This document shows positions 10,642-18,541 of a stretch of DNA of 64,000 bases, piece by piece. How positions within the stretch are numbered: position 1 is the first letter of the stretch; each line of letters opens with the position of its first letter. The DNA comes from Streptomyces californicus (GTDB lineage Bacteria > Actinomycetota > Actinomycetes > Streptomycetales > Streptomycetaceae), in NCBI RefSeq assembly GCF_000717645.1, contig NZ_JNZZ01000007.1:62001-126000 (forward strand). Reading direction: 5' to 3'. The notes under the pieces are model-generated. The model was not told where the DNA came from. It searched no databases and saw nothing but the letters and a program-made list of their open reading frames with translations. A program made the translations under genes and the position numbers.

Positions 10642-11187
10642 ATGACGCTTCTCGACCACGCCCCCGGCCCGGCGGCCGCCTCCGCCACCCACGTCGTCCG
10701 CGCCTTACAGCCCCTGGTGCGCGCGGAGGCGCGGGCCGAGGCGCCCGCCGCCGGGCTCGACCCCGCCGACCTCGAACAGAGCGTCTGGGTGCGGCTGCTG
10801 GAACGTCCGGCCGCCGGGCCGCCCGACGACGCCGCCCGCTGGGTGCGCGACACCGTACGGGCGGAGGCCCGCCGCGGCCGCCGTACGGCCCGGCGCGAAC
10901 GCCCGTACGCCGGTACGGAACCCGCCGCCGGACCGGCCGACTGCCCGGAACGCGCCGCGCTCGGGGCCGCCGAACGCCTCGCCCTGCGCGCCGCGCTGAG
11001 CCGGCTCCCCGGCCGCTGCCCCCGGGTACTGGAGGCGCTGCTCGCCCCCGGTGACCTGACCTACCGGGAAATCGCAGGGGAGTTGGGTATGTCACAGGGC
11101 AGTTTGGGTCCGATCCGTTCCCGTTGCCTTGGATGTCTGCGCAGAATGCTGGCTGCGGAGGTTGTCGCTCCATCCGTGCGGGGATAG
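10642..11187 (+). CDS. Sigma-70-family-like protein with a TTA codon
   Basis: This 181-residue protein resembles the ECF-type sigma fold. A short region-2-like helix (LDPADLEQSVWVRLLE, about residues 38-53) is followed by an alanine/arginine-rich linker. The C-terminal region-4 helix-turn-helix (LTYREIAGELGMSQGSLGPI, about 137-156) follows LSRLPGRCPRVL. Region 2 is weak, so it may act as a regulator rather than a true sigma factor. ATG 10642 is the start that gives the conserved MTLLDHAPG N-terminus. Codon 22 is TTA (10705-10707), so translation should depend on the bldA tRNA. No anti-sigma gene is adjacent. Confidence 0.75.
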   Translation: MTLLDHAPGPAAASATHVVRALQPLVRAEARAEAPAAGLDPADLEQSVWVRLLERPAAGPPDDAARWVRDTVRAEARRGRRTARRERPYAGTEPAAGPADCPERAALGAAERLALRAALSRLPGRCPRVLEALLAPGDLTYREIAGELGMSQGSLGPIRSRCLGCLRRMLAAEVVAPSVRG

Positions 11188-11233
11188 GGAGCGTGAGGCA
11201 ACCGGCGGACAGGTGAGCGGGAGGCGTGCACAC

Positions 11234-11737
11234 ATGGGCATGAGCGTGACCATCTCGGCGGCGACGGCACAGGACGTCGAACAGATCTTCAGACTGCAGT
11301 ACCTCTGCTTCCAGCGCGAGGCCGAGCTGTACGACAACTACCGGATCGACCCGCTCGTCCAGAGCCTCGACGCGCTGCGCGCCGAAGTCGCCGACGACCT
11401 GGTGTTCGTGGCCCGGCTCGGCGACGAAGTGGTCGGCTCGGTCCGCGGGTTCACCGATCCCGACGGCGCGGGGCAGATCGGCAAGCTCTGCGTCCACCCG
11501 CGCCTCCAGCGCCACGGCCTCGGCTCCCGGCTGCTGCTCGCCGCCGAGTCGGCGCTGGCGGCGGAGCGGGCGGCGACCCGGTTCCGGCTGCACAGCGGGC
11601 ACCGCAGCGAGACCAACCTGCGGCTGTACCGGCGGGCCGGCTACGCCCGGGTCGGGGCGGTCACCGGAGCCGACGGGGTCCAGCTCATCCTGCTGGAGAA
11701 GGACGCCGCCGACCGGGACTTCGTGGCCAGCGCCTGA
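11234..11737 (+). CDS. GNAT-family N-acetyltransferase
   Basis: This 167-residue protein has the GNAT fold: the acetyl-CoA pyrophosphate loop QRHGLGSRLL (about residues 92-101) after KLCVHPRL, then the NLRLYRRAGY motif B. It should acetylate an amine on an unknown small molecule or protein. ATG 11234 has GGGAGG nine bases upstream. ATG 11240 is an alternative. It lies 46 bp after the sigma-like gene and may share its transcript. Confidence 0.85.
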   Translation: MGMSVTISAATAQDVEQIFRLQYLCFQREAELYDNYRIDPLVQSLDALRAEVADDLVFVARLGDEVVGSVRGFTDPDGAGQIGKLCVHPRLQRHGLGSRLLLAAESALAAERAATRFRLHSGHRSETNLRLYRRAGYARVGAVTGADGVQLILLEKDAADRDFVASA

Positions 11738-11760
11738 GCGGGCGCCGCGCGCGGCGGAGC

Positions 11761-11889
11761 GGACCGGCGGGCCCTCGGGACCGGTGGGGCCTGCGGGTCC
11801 TCAGGGCCTGCGGGTCCTCGGGACCGGTGGGCCATCAGAGCCGGCGGGTCCTCAGGGCAGTGGGCCGTCAGGACCGGCAGGCCCTCAGA
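11761..11889. repeat. Degenerate GGNCCT tandem repeat between convergent genes
   Basis: About seven degenerate units of 15-18 bp built on GGGTCCTCGGGACCGG run from the end of the acetyltransferase into the last codons of the convergent membrane protein. They are G/C-rich and partly self-complementary, so they could act as a bidirectional terminator. The plus-strand frame looks collagen-like (GPAGPQ) but has no start signals and is not called. Confidence 0.7.
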
Positions 11890-12325
11890 CCGCGACCGTT
11901 TTCGCGCGGCGCAGCCAGATCATCCCGGTGACCGGCAGGATCACCGGGATGAAGAGGTACCCCATCCCGAAGTCCGACCACACGGTCGCGTCCGGGAAGG
12001 CGGCCGGCTCGGCCAGCGTCCACGCGCCGACGACCAGCACGCCCAGCAGCTCCGCCGCGCAGCACACCAGCGCCGCCCTGCGGGCCTTCTCCCCGCCGCG
12101 CACCAGCGAGTACGTGATGAAGCCGTAGACCACCGCCGCCACCGCCGAGAGCGAGTAGGCGAGCGGGGCACGGTCGAAGCCCCGGGCCATCTCGACGATC
12201 GTCCGCGAGGCCGCCGCGACCGTGAACACCCCGTAGAACCAGACCAGGACCCGGCCGGGCCCGGTGCCCAGTTCGAAGGGCGGCTTCGGTTCCGTCGCCA
12301 CCTCGGAGCGGTCGGTGTCGCTCAC
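11885..12325 (-). CDS. Unknown membrane protein (four predicted TM segments)
   Basis: I do not recognise this family. The 146-residue protein has a polar N-terminus and four hydrophobic segments (about residues 25-45, 55-75, 85-105 and 115-135), ending WLRRAKTVAV. Its GTG start at 12325 lies one base after the stop of the upstream membrane-protein gene, with GGGGA upstream, so the two form an operon. An ATG 21 bases earlier overlaps that gene and is an alternative start. The pair may act together in the membrane; no enzymatic motif is visible. Confidence 0.75.
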   Translation of the reverse strand: MSDTDRSEVATEPKPPFELGTGPGRVLVWFYGVFTVAAASRTIVEMARGFDRAPLAYSLSAVAAVVYGFITYSLVRGGEKARRAALVCCAAELLGVLVVGAWTLAEPAAFPDATVWSDFGMGYLFIPVILPVTGMIWLRRAKTVAV

Positions 12326-12326
12326 G

Positions 12327-12686
12327 TCAGTTTCCCCAGATGTCATAGAGCCGGACCTCCAGAACCGCCAGTACGACCGCGCCCGCCGCCACCGTGATCG
12401 ATCCCCAGCGGGTCCGCTCGGTCAACGACAGGAATCCGGCCGCGGGCACGGCGGCGAACGAACCGATCAGATAGGCGATGAACACGGCCATCCCCTGCTC
12501 GGGCCGCTCCCCGCGTGCCAGCTGTACGACGCCCACCACCAGCTGCGCCAGCGCCAGCACGGTGACGACCGCCATCCCGATGAAGTGCCAGTCCTTCGTC
12601 GGCTGGTCCCGGTAGGCGGCGTGTCCGCACCAGGCGGCGAGGGCGAGCGCGGCCACGGCGACCGCGACCGTCAGGGCGTCAAGCAT
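12327..12686 (-). CDS. Unknown small membrane protein (four predicted TM segments)
   Basis: This 119-residue, almost entirely hydrophobic protein starts MLDALTVAVAVAALALA and has four likely membrane segments. No known domain is recognised. It is the first gene of a two-gene operon. On the coding strand TACCCT lies six bases before the ATG, which would place transcription start at the A of the start codon; no Shine-Dalgarno sequence is present, so the mRNA may be leaderless. Confidence 0.75.
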   Translation of the reverse strand: MLDALTVAVAVAALALAAWCGHAAYRDQPTKDWHFIGMAVVTVLALAQLVVGVVQLARGERPEQGMAVFIAYLIGSFAAVPAAGFLSLTERTRWGSITVAAGAVVLAVLEVRLYDIWGN

Positions 12687-13005
12687 GAGTCGAGGGTATT
12701 ACGGGCGGAACGCCCGCCCGCGTGCGGCCCCGAACGGCCGCGCGCGGGGCTCGGCGGCCGGTGCCGGGGCCGCGTCGCGCGGGGTGGCCTTGGCCACAAC
12801 CGGTGGGCCTGATTCCGCTCCCGGACCCCTCGTTCCTCCCCGGCCCCACCCGCGCGCTCCCTCCGTATCGAGGATGTTTCCGCAGTTCACAGCCGTATGA
12901 AGCGGTTCCGTGGTCCACTCGTAGGGGGCTTCTCGGAGTGTCCGGCGCTGTCCGCTATGCGGACAGTCGGGCTCGGGGCGGCCTCACGTCTGTTTTACTT
13001 GGCCC
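12687..13005. other. Intergenic region upstream of the met leader
   Basis: There is no convincing gene in these 319 bases. A 14-bp perfect palindrome, GTGGCC-TT-GGCCAC, lies at 12784-12797. The promoter of the met operon should be near the right end; TTTACT (12994-12999) is spaced correctly to act as a -10 for a transcript starting at the leader ATG, although it lacks the conserved A at position two. Confidence 0.45.
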
Positions 13006-13092
13006 ATGACCACGACGAGCAGCCGCACCCTTGCGACCGAGGCGATCAGCACGCCCGGTGCTCGTTGTATGTGTCGAATGCGCGCCTTCTGA
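13006..13092 (+). CDS. Putative Cys/Met leader peptide upstream of metNIQ
   Basis: This 28-codon ORF encodes a peptide starting MTTTSSRTLATEA and ending RCMCRMRAF. Two Cys and two Met codons are packed into the last eight residues, the pattern expected where a ribosome would stall when charged tRNA-Cys or tRNA-Met is scarce. It lacks a Shine-Dalgarno sequence and may be leaderless. Fifteen bases after its stop lies a hairpin (13107-13128). It precedes the methionine importer operon by 198 bp, so a ribosome-mediated attenuator is plausible. The mechanism is inference; the ORF and its codons are visible directly. Confidence 0.65.
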   Translation: MTTTSSRTLATEAISTPGARCMCRMRAF

Positions 13093-13106
13093 GGGCCCCC
13101 GCCTGA

Positions 13107-13128
13107 GCCTCGCGCCCCGAAGCGAGGC
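13107..13128 (+). promoter_or_regulatory. Possible attenuator hairpin of the met leader
   Basis: GCCTCGC (13107-13113) pairs perfectly with GCGAGGC (13122-13128) across an 8-nt loop just after the leader-peptide stop codon. It may compete with upstream pairing when the ribosome stalls. No further gene is seen in the remaining bases to the metN start. Confidence 0.45.
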
Positions 13129-13290
13129 CGAGCCTGCGCCGTCCGCGTCCAGCGGAACGAGCGCGCCCGCGCATGTGCCACCCCGGCCGACCGCCGCGTA
13201 CAGCCATGCCGAGACCCCGGCCGACCAGCCCGAAAAGTCTCTTCAGACGAATGCCCCGTGCCCGGCGGACACCGCGCCGCGCACTCGACA

Positions 13291-14418
13291 GTGACGGAAA
13301 CCCCTGTGATCACCACGACGGGCCTCACGAAGGTCTACCAGTCGCGCGACCGTGAGGTCACCGCACTCGACGGCGTCGACCTCCACGTCCGCGAGGGCGA
13401 GGTGTACGGCGTCATCGGACAGAGCGGCGCCGGCAAGTCCTCCCTCATCCGCTGCGTCAACCTCCTGGAACGCCCCACCTCCGGCACCGTGACGGTGGCC
13501 GGCCAGGACCTCACCGCACTCGCCGGCCGCGGCCGCCGCGCCGGCGCGGAGCTGCGCCGGGCGCGCACCCGCATCGGCATGGTCTTCCAGCACTTCAACC
13601 TGCTGGACTCGCGCACCGTCCTGGACAACGTGGAACTGCCGCTGGAGATCCTCGGCGTCTCCGGCCAGGCGCGCACCCGCAAGGCGAAGGAACTGCTCGA
13701 CCTGGTCGGCCTCGCCGAGAAGGCGAAGTCCTACCCGGGCCAGCTCTCCGGCGGCCAGAAGCAGCGCGTGGGCATCGCCCGCGCCCTCGCCGGCGACCCC
13801 CAGGTGCTGCTCTCCGACGAGGCGACCTCCGCGCTCGACCCCGAGACCACCCGCTCCATCCTCCAGCTGCTGCGCGACCTCAACCAGCAGCTCGGGCTGA
13901 CCGTCCTCCTCATCACGCACGAGATGGACGTCGTCAAGACCGTCTGCGACTCCGCGGCCCTCATGCAGCGCGGCCGGATCGTCGAGTCCGGGACCGTCGG
14001 CGAACTCCTCGCCACCCCCGGCTCCGAACTCGCCCACGAGCTGTTCCCGGTCGGCGGCACCGCCTCCGGCCCGGACCGCACCGTCGTGGACGTCACCTTC
14101 CACGGCGAATCGGCCTCGCGGCCGGTCATCTCCCAGCTCTCCCGTACGTACAACATCGACATCTCGATCCTCGGCGCCGCGATGGACACCGTCGGCGGCA
14201 AGCAGATCGGCCGGATGCGCATCGAGCTGCCCGGCCGGTTCGAGGAGAACGTCGTGCCCATCGGATTCCTGCGCGAGCAGGGCCTCCAGGCCGAGGTCGT
14301 CGACGGCGACCCCGCCCCGAAGACCCCCGCCGGGGCCTCCGCGGCGACCGCCGGCCCCGCCGGGACCACCGCCGTACCGGAGCAGACCGCCCCGCCCGTC
14401 AAGGAGGCCGCCAAGTGA
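13291..14418 (+). CDS. metN: Methionine ABC transporter, ATP-binding protein
   Basis: This 375-residue ATPase drives D- and L-methionine import. It shows Walker A GQSGAGKSS (about residues 43-51), the signature LSGGQKQR (about 152), Walker B VLLSDEAT (about 173) and the switch histidine in LITHEMD. The C-terminal NIL domain (about 267-340, RPVISQLSRTYNIDISILG) binds methionine and causes trans-inhibition. An alanine/proline-rich tail follows. Starts GTG 13291 and GTG 13306 are both possible and neither has a strong ribosome site. It overlaps metI by four bases (GTGA). Confidence 0.93.
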   Translation: MTETPVITTTGLTKVYQSRDREVTALDGVDLHVREGEVYGVIGQSGAGKSSLIRCVNLLERPTSGTVTVAGQDLTALAGRGRRAGAELRRARTRIGMVFQHFNLLDSRTVLDNVELPLEILGVSGQARTRKAKELLDLVGLAEKAKSYPGQLSGGQKQRVGIARALAGDPQVLLSDEATSALDPETTRSILQLLRDLNQQLGLTVLLITHEMDVVKTVCDSAALMQRGRIVESGTVGELLATPGSELAHELFPVGGTASGPDRTVVDVTFHGESASRPVISQLSRTYNIDISILGAAMDTVGGKQIGRMRIELPGRFEENVVPIGFLREQGLQAEVVDGDPAPKTPAGASAATAGPAGTTAVPEQTAPPVKEAAK

Positions 14419-15086
14419 CCTGGTCCGAAATGCAGCCCCTGCTGACCCAGGGCACCGTCGACACCCTCTACATGGTGCTGTGGTCCGCGCTGGTCACCGT
14501 TGTCGGCGGCCTGCCGCTCGGCGTCCTGCTGGTCCTGACCGACAAGGGCGGACTGCTCCAGAACACCGTGGTGAACAAGGTCATCGGCGTGATCGTGAAC
14601 ATCGGCCGCTCGCTGCCGTTCATCATCCTGCTGATCGCCCTGATCCCCTTCACCACCTGGGTCGTCGGCACCTTCATCGGCCCCACCGCGATGATCGTGC
14701 CGCTCGCCGTCGGGGCCATCCCGTTCTTCGCCCGGCTCGTGGAGACGGCGATCCGCGAGGTCGACCACGGACTCGTCGAAGCGGTCCAGTCGATGGGCGG
14801 CTCCATCCCCACGATCGTCCGCAAGGTGCTCCTCCCGCAGGCCCTGCCCTCGCTCGTCTCGGGCGTCACCACCACCCTGATCGTCCTCATCGGCTACTCC
14901 GCGATGGCCGGCGCGGTCGGCGGCGAAGGGCTCGGCTCCAAGGCCGTGACCTACGGATTCCAGCGCTTCGACAACCAGTTCATGCTGATCACCGTCGCGC
15001 TGCTGATCGTCATCGTCACCGTGGTCCAGCTCATCGGCGACCTCGTCGTCCGGCTGCTGGCCCGCCGTGGCCGCACCGCCTCCTGA
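14415..15086 (+). CDS. metI: Methionine ABC transporter, permease
   Basis: This 223-residue inner-membrane protein of the MetI family has about five membrane segments and the EAA loop that docks with MetN (region GLVEAVQSMGGS, about residues 119-130). Start GTG 14415 overlaps the metN stop; AAGGAGG eight bases upstream is the ribosome site. It forms the channel of the MetNIQ importer. Confidence 0.93.
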   Translation: MTWSEMQPLLTQGTVDTLYMVLWSALVTVVGGLPLGVLLVLTDKGGLLQNTVVNKVIGVIVNIGRSLPFIILLIALIPFTTWVVGTFIGPTAMIVPLAVGAIPFFARLVETAIREVDHGLVEAVQSMGGSIPTIVRKVLLPQALPSLVSGVTTTLIVLIGYSAMAGAVGGEGLGSKAVTYGFQRFDNQFMLITVALLIVIVTVVQLIGDLVVRLLARRGRTAS

Positions 15087-15169
15087 GGCCCGGCCCCCCA
15101 GAACTTCCCGTCCCCACCGAGCCCGAACTCCTTGTCCGGGCGCACCACCACAAGAAAGAGGCACTTTTC

Positions 15170-16036
15170 GTGCGCAAGAACATCAAGATCACCGCTGCCG
15201 CCGCGTCCGCCGCCGCTCTCGCCCTCGGCCTGAGCGCCTGCGGCACGGACTCCGACCCCGCCGCCAAGGGCGAGACCGGAGCCAAGGCCGACACCTCCAA
15301 GGCGCTGGTCGTCGCCGCCTCCCCGACGCCGCACGCCGACATCCTGGAGTTCGTCAAGAAGAACCTGGCGGCGAAGGAGGGCCTCAAGCTGGAGGTCAAG
15401 GAGTTCACGGACTACGTCCTGCCGAACACCGCCACCCAGAACGGCCAGGTCGACGCCAACTTCTTCCAGCACAAGCCCTACCTGGACGACTTCAACGCCA
15501 AGCAGAAGACCACCATCGTGCCGGTGGTCAACGTGCACCTGGAGCCGCTCGGCCTGTACTCCAAGACGGTCAAGGACCTGAAGGACATCAAGGCCGGCCA
15601 GACCATAGCCGTTCCCAACGACACCACCAACGGCGGCCGCGCCCTCCAGCTCCTGGCCGAGAACGGCCTCATCACCCTCAAGGACGGCGTCGGCACCAGC
15701 GCCAAGCTGAGCGACGTCACCGACAAGAAGGGCCTGGAGCTCAAGGAGCTGGAGGCCGCCACCGTGCCCCGCGCCCTGAACGACGTGGACGCCGCCGTCA
15801 TCAACGGCAACTACGCGATCCAGGCCGAGCTCTCCCCGGCGAAGGACGCACTCGCCCTGGAGAAGGCCGAGGGCAACCCGTACGCCAACTTCCTCGCGGT
15901 CAAGGCGGGCAACGAGAAGGACCCGCGCGTCGAGAAGCTCGCGGGGCTCCTCAACTCCGACGAGGTCAAGAAGTACATCGAGGACACCTACAAGGGCTCG
16001 ATCGTCCCGGCCTTCGGCGCCCCCGCCAAGTCCTGA
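15170..16036 (+). CDS. metQ: Methionine-binding lipoprotein
   Basis: This 288-residue solute-binding protein begins with a lipoprotein signal ending in the lipobox LSAC, with Cys24 as the lipid anchor. The mature part is the NlpA/MetQ fold (ALVVAASPTPHADILEFVKK; DYVLPNTATQNGQVDANFFQ region). It captures methionine outside the membrane and delivers it to MetNI. The GTG start at 15170 has GAAAGAG upstream. It lies 83 bp after metI and ends the operon. Its codon use is typical of a well-expressed gene. Confidence 0.94.
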   Translation: MRKNIKITAAAASAAALALGLSACGTDSDPAAKGETGAKADTSKALVVAASPTPHADILEFVKKNLAAKEGLKLEVKEFTDYVLPNTATQNGQVDANFFQHKPYLDDFNAKQKTTIVPVVNVHLEPLGLYSKTVKDLKDIKAGQTIAVPNDTTNGGRALQLLAENGLITLKDGVGTSAKLSDVTDKKGLELKELEAATVPRALNDVDAAVINGNYAIQAELSPAKDALALEKAEGNPYANFLAVKAGNEKDPRVEKLAGLLNSDEVKKYIEDTYKGSIVPAFGAPAKS

Positions 16037-16176
16037 CCCCCGCACAGCAGTTGACCCGGAGCCTCGCATCCGCCACCCGGCGGGCGCGGGGCTCCCGCGT
16101 GCGCCCCCGCCCATGCGCGCGACCACCCCGATGCTGCATGCTGTGCTTTTAACCGGTCTTCGGCATGGAGCTGCGC

Positions 16177-16824
16177 ATGACTACCACCTTTCCGTCCATC
16201 TCCATCAGCACGGACAGGTTGGTGATGCGCCCCTTCGAGATGGCCGACATCCCCGCGCACATCGAGATGATGAACGACGAGGCGGTCATCGCCTGGATGG
16301 ACGGACCGAACCCCTACACGCAGGTCGACGCCGAGCGCTGGGTCCGCAGGATCGCCCCCGCCGAGCGCACCGGCGGCCACGGCATCGCCCTCGCCGTCAC
16401 CGAGTTCCTCACCCAGCGGCTCGTCGGCAGCGTCCGCCTCCTCAACACCGACTGGCGCACCCGCTCCGCCGAGGTCCGCTACATCACCGCCCCCTGGGCC
16501 CGCGGCGAGGGGTACGCCACCGAGTCCGTGCTCGCCATAGCCGAGTGGCTCTTCCGCGACCAGGGCTTCGAACGCATGGAACTGCGCACCCCCGCCGACA
16601 ACACCGACTCCCAGCAGGTCGCCCAGAAGCTCGGCTGCATCAGCGAGGGCGTCCTGCGCAACGCCCGCATCGCCCGCACCCGGACCGAGAACGGCACCGA
16701 CGGCGGCTGGACCGACATCCGCACCGACCTGATCGTCTGGGGGCTCCTGCCCGAGGACCTCGAAGGCGTCGCCGAGCAGCTCGCCGACGCCGGCGGCTAC
16801 GGCACGTACAACGACTGGAAGTAG
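16177..16824 (+). CDS. GNAT-family N-acetyltransferase (RimJ/RimL type)
   Basis: This 215-residue protein has the RimJ/RimL-like N-terminus (TDRLVMRPFEMADIPAHIE) and the acetyl-CoA loop RGEGYATES (about residues 109-117), followed by NTDSQQVAQKLGC. Such enzymes acetylate protein N-termini or small amines. I chose ATG 16177 because GGAG (16167-16170) lies just upstream; an ATG at 16165 is in frame but would overlap that site. Upstream, ATGCTGCATGCTGTGC (16130-16145) is partly palindromic and could be a regulatory site. Confidence 0.85.
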   Translation: MTTTFPSISISTDRLVMRPFEMADIPAHIEMMNDEAVIAWMDGPNPYTQVDAERWVRRIAPAERTGGHGIALAVTEFLTQRLVGSVRLLNTDWRTRSAEVRYITAPWARGEGYATESVLAIAEWLFRDQGFERMELRTPADNTDSQQVAQKLGCISEGVLRNARIARTRTENGTDGGWTDIRTDLIVWGLLPEDLEGVAEQLADAGGYGTYNDWK

Positions 16825-16969
16825 CCCCTCCGCTCCCACGCACGGCCGCCCGCTCCACCGAGGTACGGACCAGGTACTCTCACCCCTGCCCCGCGTACAC
16901 CGAGCCCCGCCCCGCGTACGTCGGACACCCGCTTCCGCTCCCTCCGACACCCCCAGGAGACAGACGACG

Positions 16970-18208
16970 ATGGCCGACCGGGTCACGGTGATCGGCTGGG
17001 ACGGCTCGCCGCTGACCAGAGCGGCCACGGCCGCGCTCTCGGGCGCCACCCTCGTCGCGGGCGCGGCCCACCACCTCGCCCTGCCCGAAGTGCCCCCCAC
17101 CGCCGAACGCGTCCGCCTCGGCAGCGTCGACCTCGCCGCCCGCCGGATCGCCGGACACCGCGGCAGCGCCGTCGTCCTCGCCGACGGCGACCCCGGGTTC
17201 TTCGGCGTCGTCCGCACCCTGCGCGCCCGCGAACACGGCCTGGAGGTCGAGGTCGTCCCCGCCGTCTCCTCCGTGGCCACCGCCTTCGCCCGGGCCGGCA
17301 TGCCGTGGGACGACGCCCAGATCGTCGTCGCCCACCCCCGCACCCTGCGCCGCGCGGTCAACGTCTGCCGGGCCCACCACAAGGTGGCCGTCCTCACCTC
17401 GCCCGGCGCGGGCCCCGCCGAACTGGCCCTCCTCCTCGACGGAATCCACCGCACCTTCGTCATCTGCGAGGAACTCGGCACCGCCCGCGAGCGCGTCACC
17501 GTCCTCACCTCCGACAAGGCCGCCGACCACGCCTGGCGCGACCCGAACGTCGTCATCGTCGTCGGCAGCGGCCCCGAGACCGCCGCCGCCGGCGGCTGGA
17601 TCGCCGGCCGCATGCCCGCCTACCCCCAGGGCATACGGGGCTGGGCCCTGCCCGCCGACGCCTACCGGGCCGCCGGGGCCGAGCGCATGCAGGAGTCCGG
17701 CGAGGGCGAGTTCCCCGGCCTGCGCGCCGCCCAGCTCGCCCGCCTCGGTCCGCGCACCGGCGACCTGCTCTGGGACATCGGCTCCGGCAGCGGAGCCCTC
17801 GCCGTCGAGGCGGCCCGCTTCGGCGCCGCCGTCTTGGCCGTGGACGACGACCCGGCCGCCTGCGCCCGTACCGAGGCCGCCGCCCGCGCCTTCGGCGTCC
17901 CCGTCCAGATCGTCCGCGGACGCGCCCCCCACGTCCTGGAACGGCTCCCCGAACCGGACGTCGTACGGATCGGCGGCGGGGGAGTGCCGGTGGCCCGGGC
18001 CGTGATGGACCGGCGGCCGGAACGCATCGTCACGCACGCCTCCAACCGGGACGAGGCCGAGGCGCTCGGCGCCGCCCTCACCGGCGACGGCTACACCGTC
18101 GAGTGCTCGCTCCTCCAGTCCGTCGACCTGGACACCGAGGTCTGGACCGAGCGGGAGAGGTCCGTCGTGTTCCTGCTCTCCGCCTGCCGTTCCGACCTCG
18201 CCCCCTGA
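16970..18208 (+). CDS. cobL: Precorrin-6Y C5,15-methyltransferase (decarboxylating)
   Basis: This 412-residue bifunctional enzyme of aerobic cobalamin synthesis methylates precorrin-6B at C5 and C15 and decarboxylates the C12 acetate. The N-terminal half is the CbiE tetrapyrrole methylase (ADGDPGFFGVVRTLR; VEVVPAVSSVATAFARAGM). The C-terminal half is CbiT, with the SAM-binding motif LLWDIGSGSGALAVEAA (about 266-282). ATG 16970 has AGGAGAC upstream. It sits next to the bluB-cobT fusion and cysG, so three corrin genes are clustered. No cobalamin riboswitch was recognised upstream. Confidence 0.92.
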   Translation: MADRVTVIGWDGSPLTRAATAALSGATLVAGAAHHLALPEVPPTAERVRLGSVDLAARRIAGHRGSAVVLADGDPGFFGVVRTLRAREHGLEVEVVPAVSSVATAFARAGMPWDDAQIVVAHPRTLRRAVNVCRAHHKVAVLTSPGAGPAELALLLDGIHRTFVICEELGTARERVTVLTSDKAADHAWRDPNVVIVVGSGPETAAAGGWIAGRMPAYPQGIRGWALPADAYRAAGAERMQESGEGEFPGLRAAQLARLGPRTGDLLWDIGSGSGALAVEAARFGAAVLAVDDDPAACARTEAAARAFGVPVQIVRGRAPHVLERLPEPDVVRIGGGGVPVARAVMDRRPERIVTHASNRDEAEALGAALTGDGYTVECSLLQSVDLDTEVWTERERSVVFLLSACRSDLAP

Positions 18209-18541
18209 CCCGTTCGGCCCGGTACGGGAGGTAGGCTGGCCGATTGTTGTACCGCGCCCGGCCGTTCGTCGATTCATTCGCCAATGTCCGGAAAAGTGGA
18301 ACGTTTTGGTCCGCACTGTGGTACGGCACAACCCGGGGGACGCGCAACGTGGCGCAGTCCACAGTGAGCCGTGGCGGAACTGCCTGCCGCGGCGGCGAAC
18401 GGCCGCGAGAATGGGAAGTCGCGCGGGCGGTTCGTGCCGCGCGGCGAGCCCGCTCGTTCTTGAGGACGAGCACCGGCGTGCCGTGGTTCGGCGTCCCGGG
18501 CGAAGGGCCGAAGGAGCACTGACGATGGGCGAGGGGTACGC
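18209..18541. other. Intergenic region before the bluB-cobT fusion
   Basis: These 333 bases hold no gene I trust. Two open frames cover it but have weak starts. An inverted repeat CACTGTGG (18314-18321) / CCACAGTG (18359-18366) is visible. GAAGGAG (18510-18516) is a good ribosome site, followed by a six-codon frame MGEGYA (18525-18545) whose TGA overlaps the ATG of the fusion gene. It may couple translation into the fusion. A B12 box was looked for and not found. Confidence 0.5.

Noticed and set aside
11784-11876. Collagen-like GPAGPQ frame in the repeat block
   Set aside because: It is short, lacks start signals and is explained by the DNA tandem repeat.
12897-13106. 69-residue open frame overlapping the met leader
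   Set aside because: It is in another frame than the Cys/Met leader and has no distinctive features; the leader frame is better supported.
18244-18522. 92-residue open frame before the BluB-CobT gene
   Set aside because: The start has no ribosome site, the protein has no recognisable motif and codon use is poor. It may be a transcribed leader.
18209-18541. Cobalamin riboswitch before bluB-cobT
   Set aside because: The expected B12 box and surrounding conserved helices were not found.
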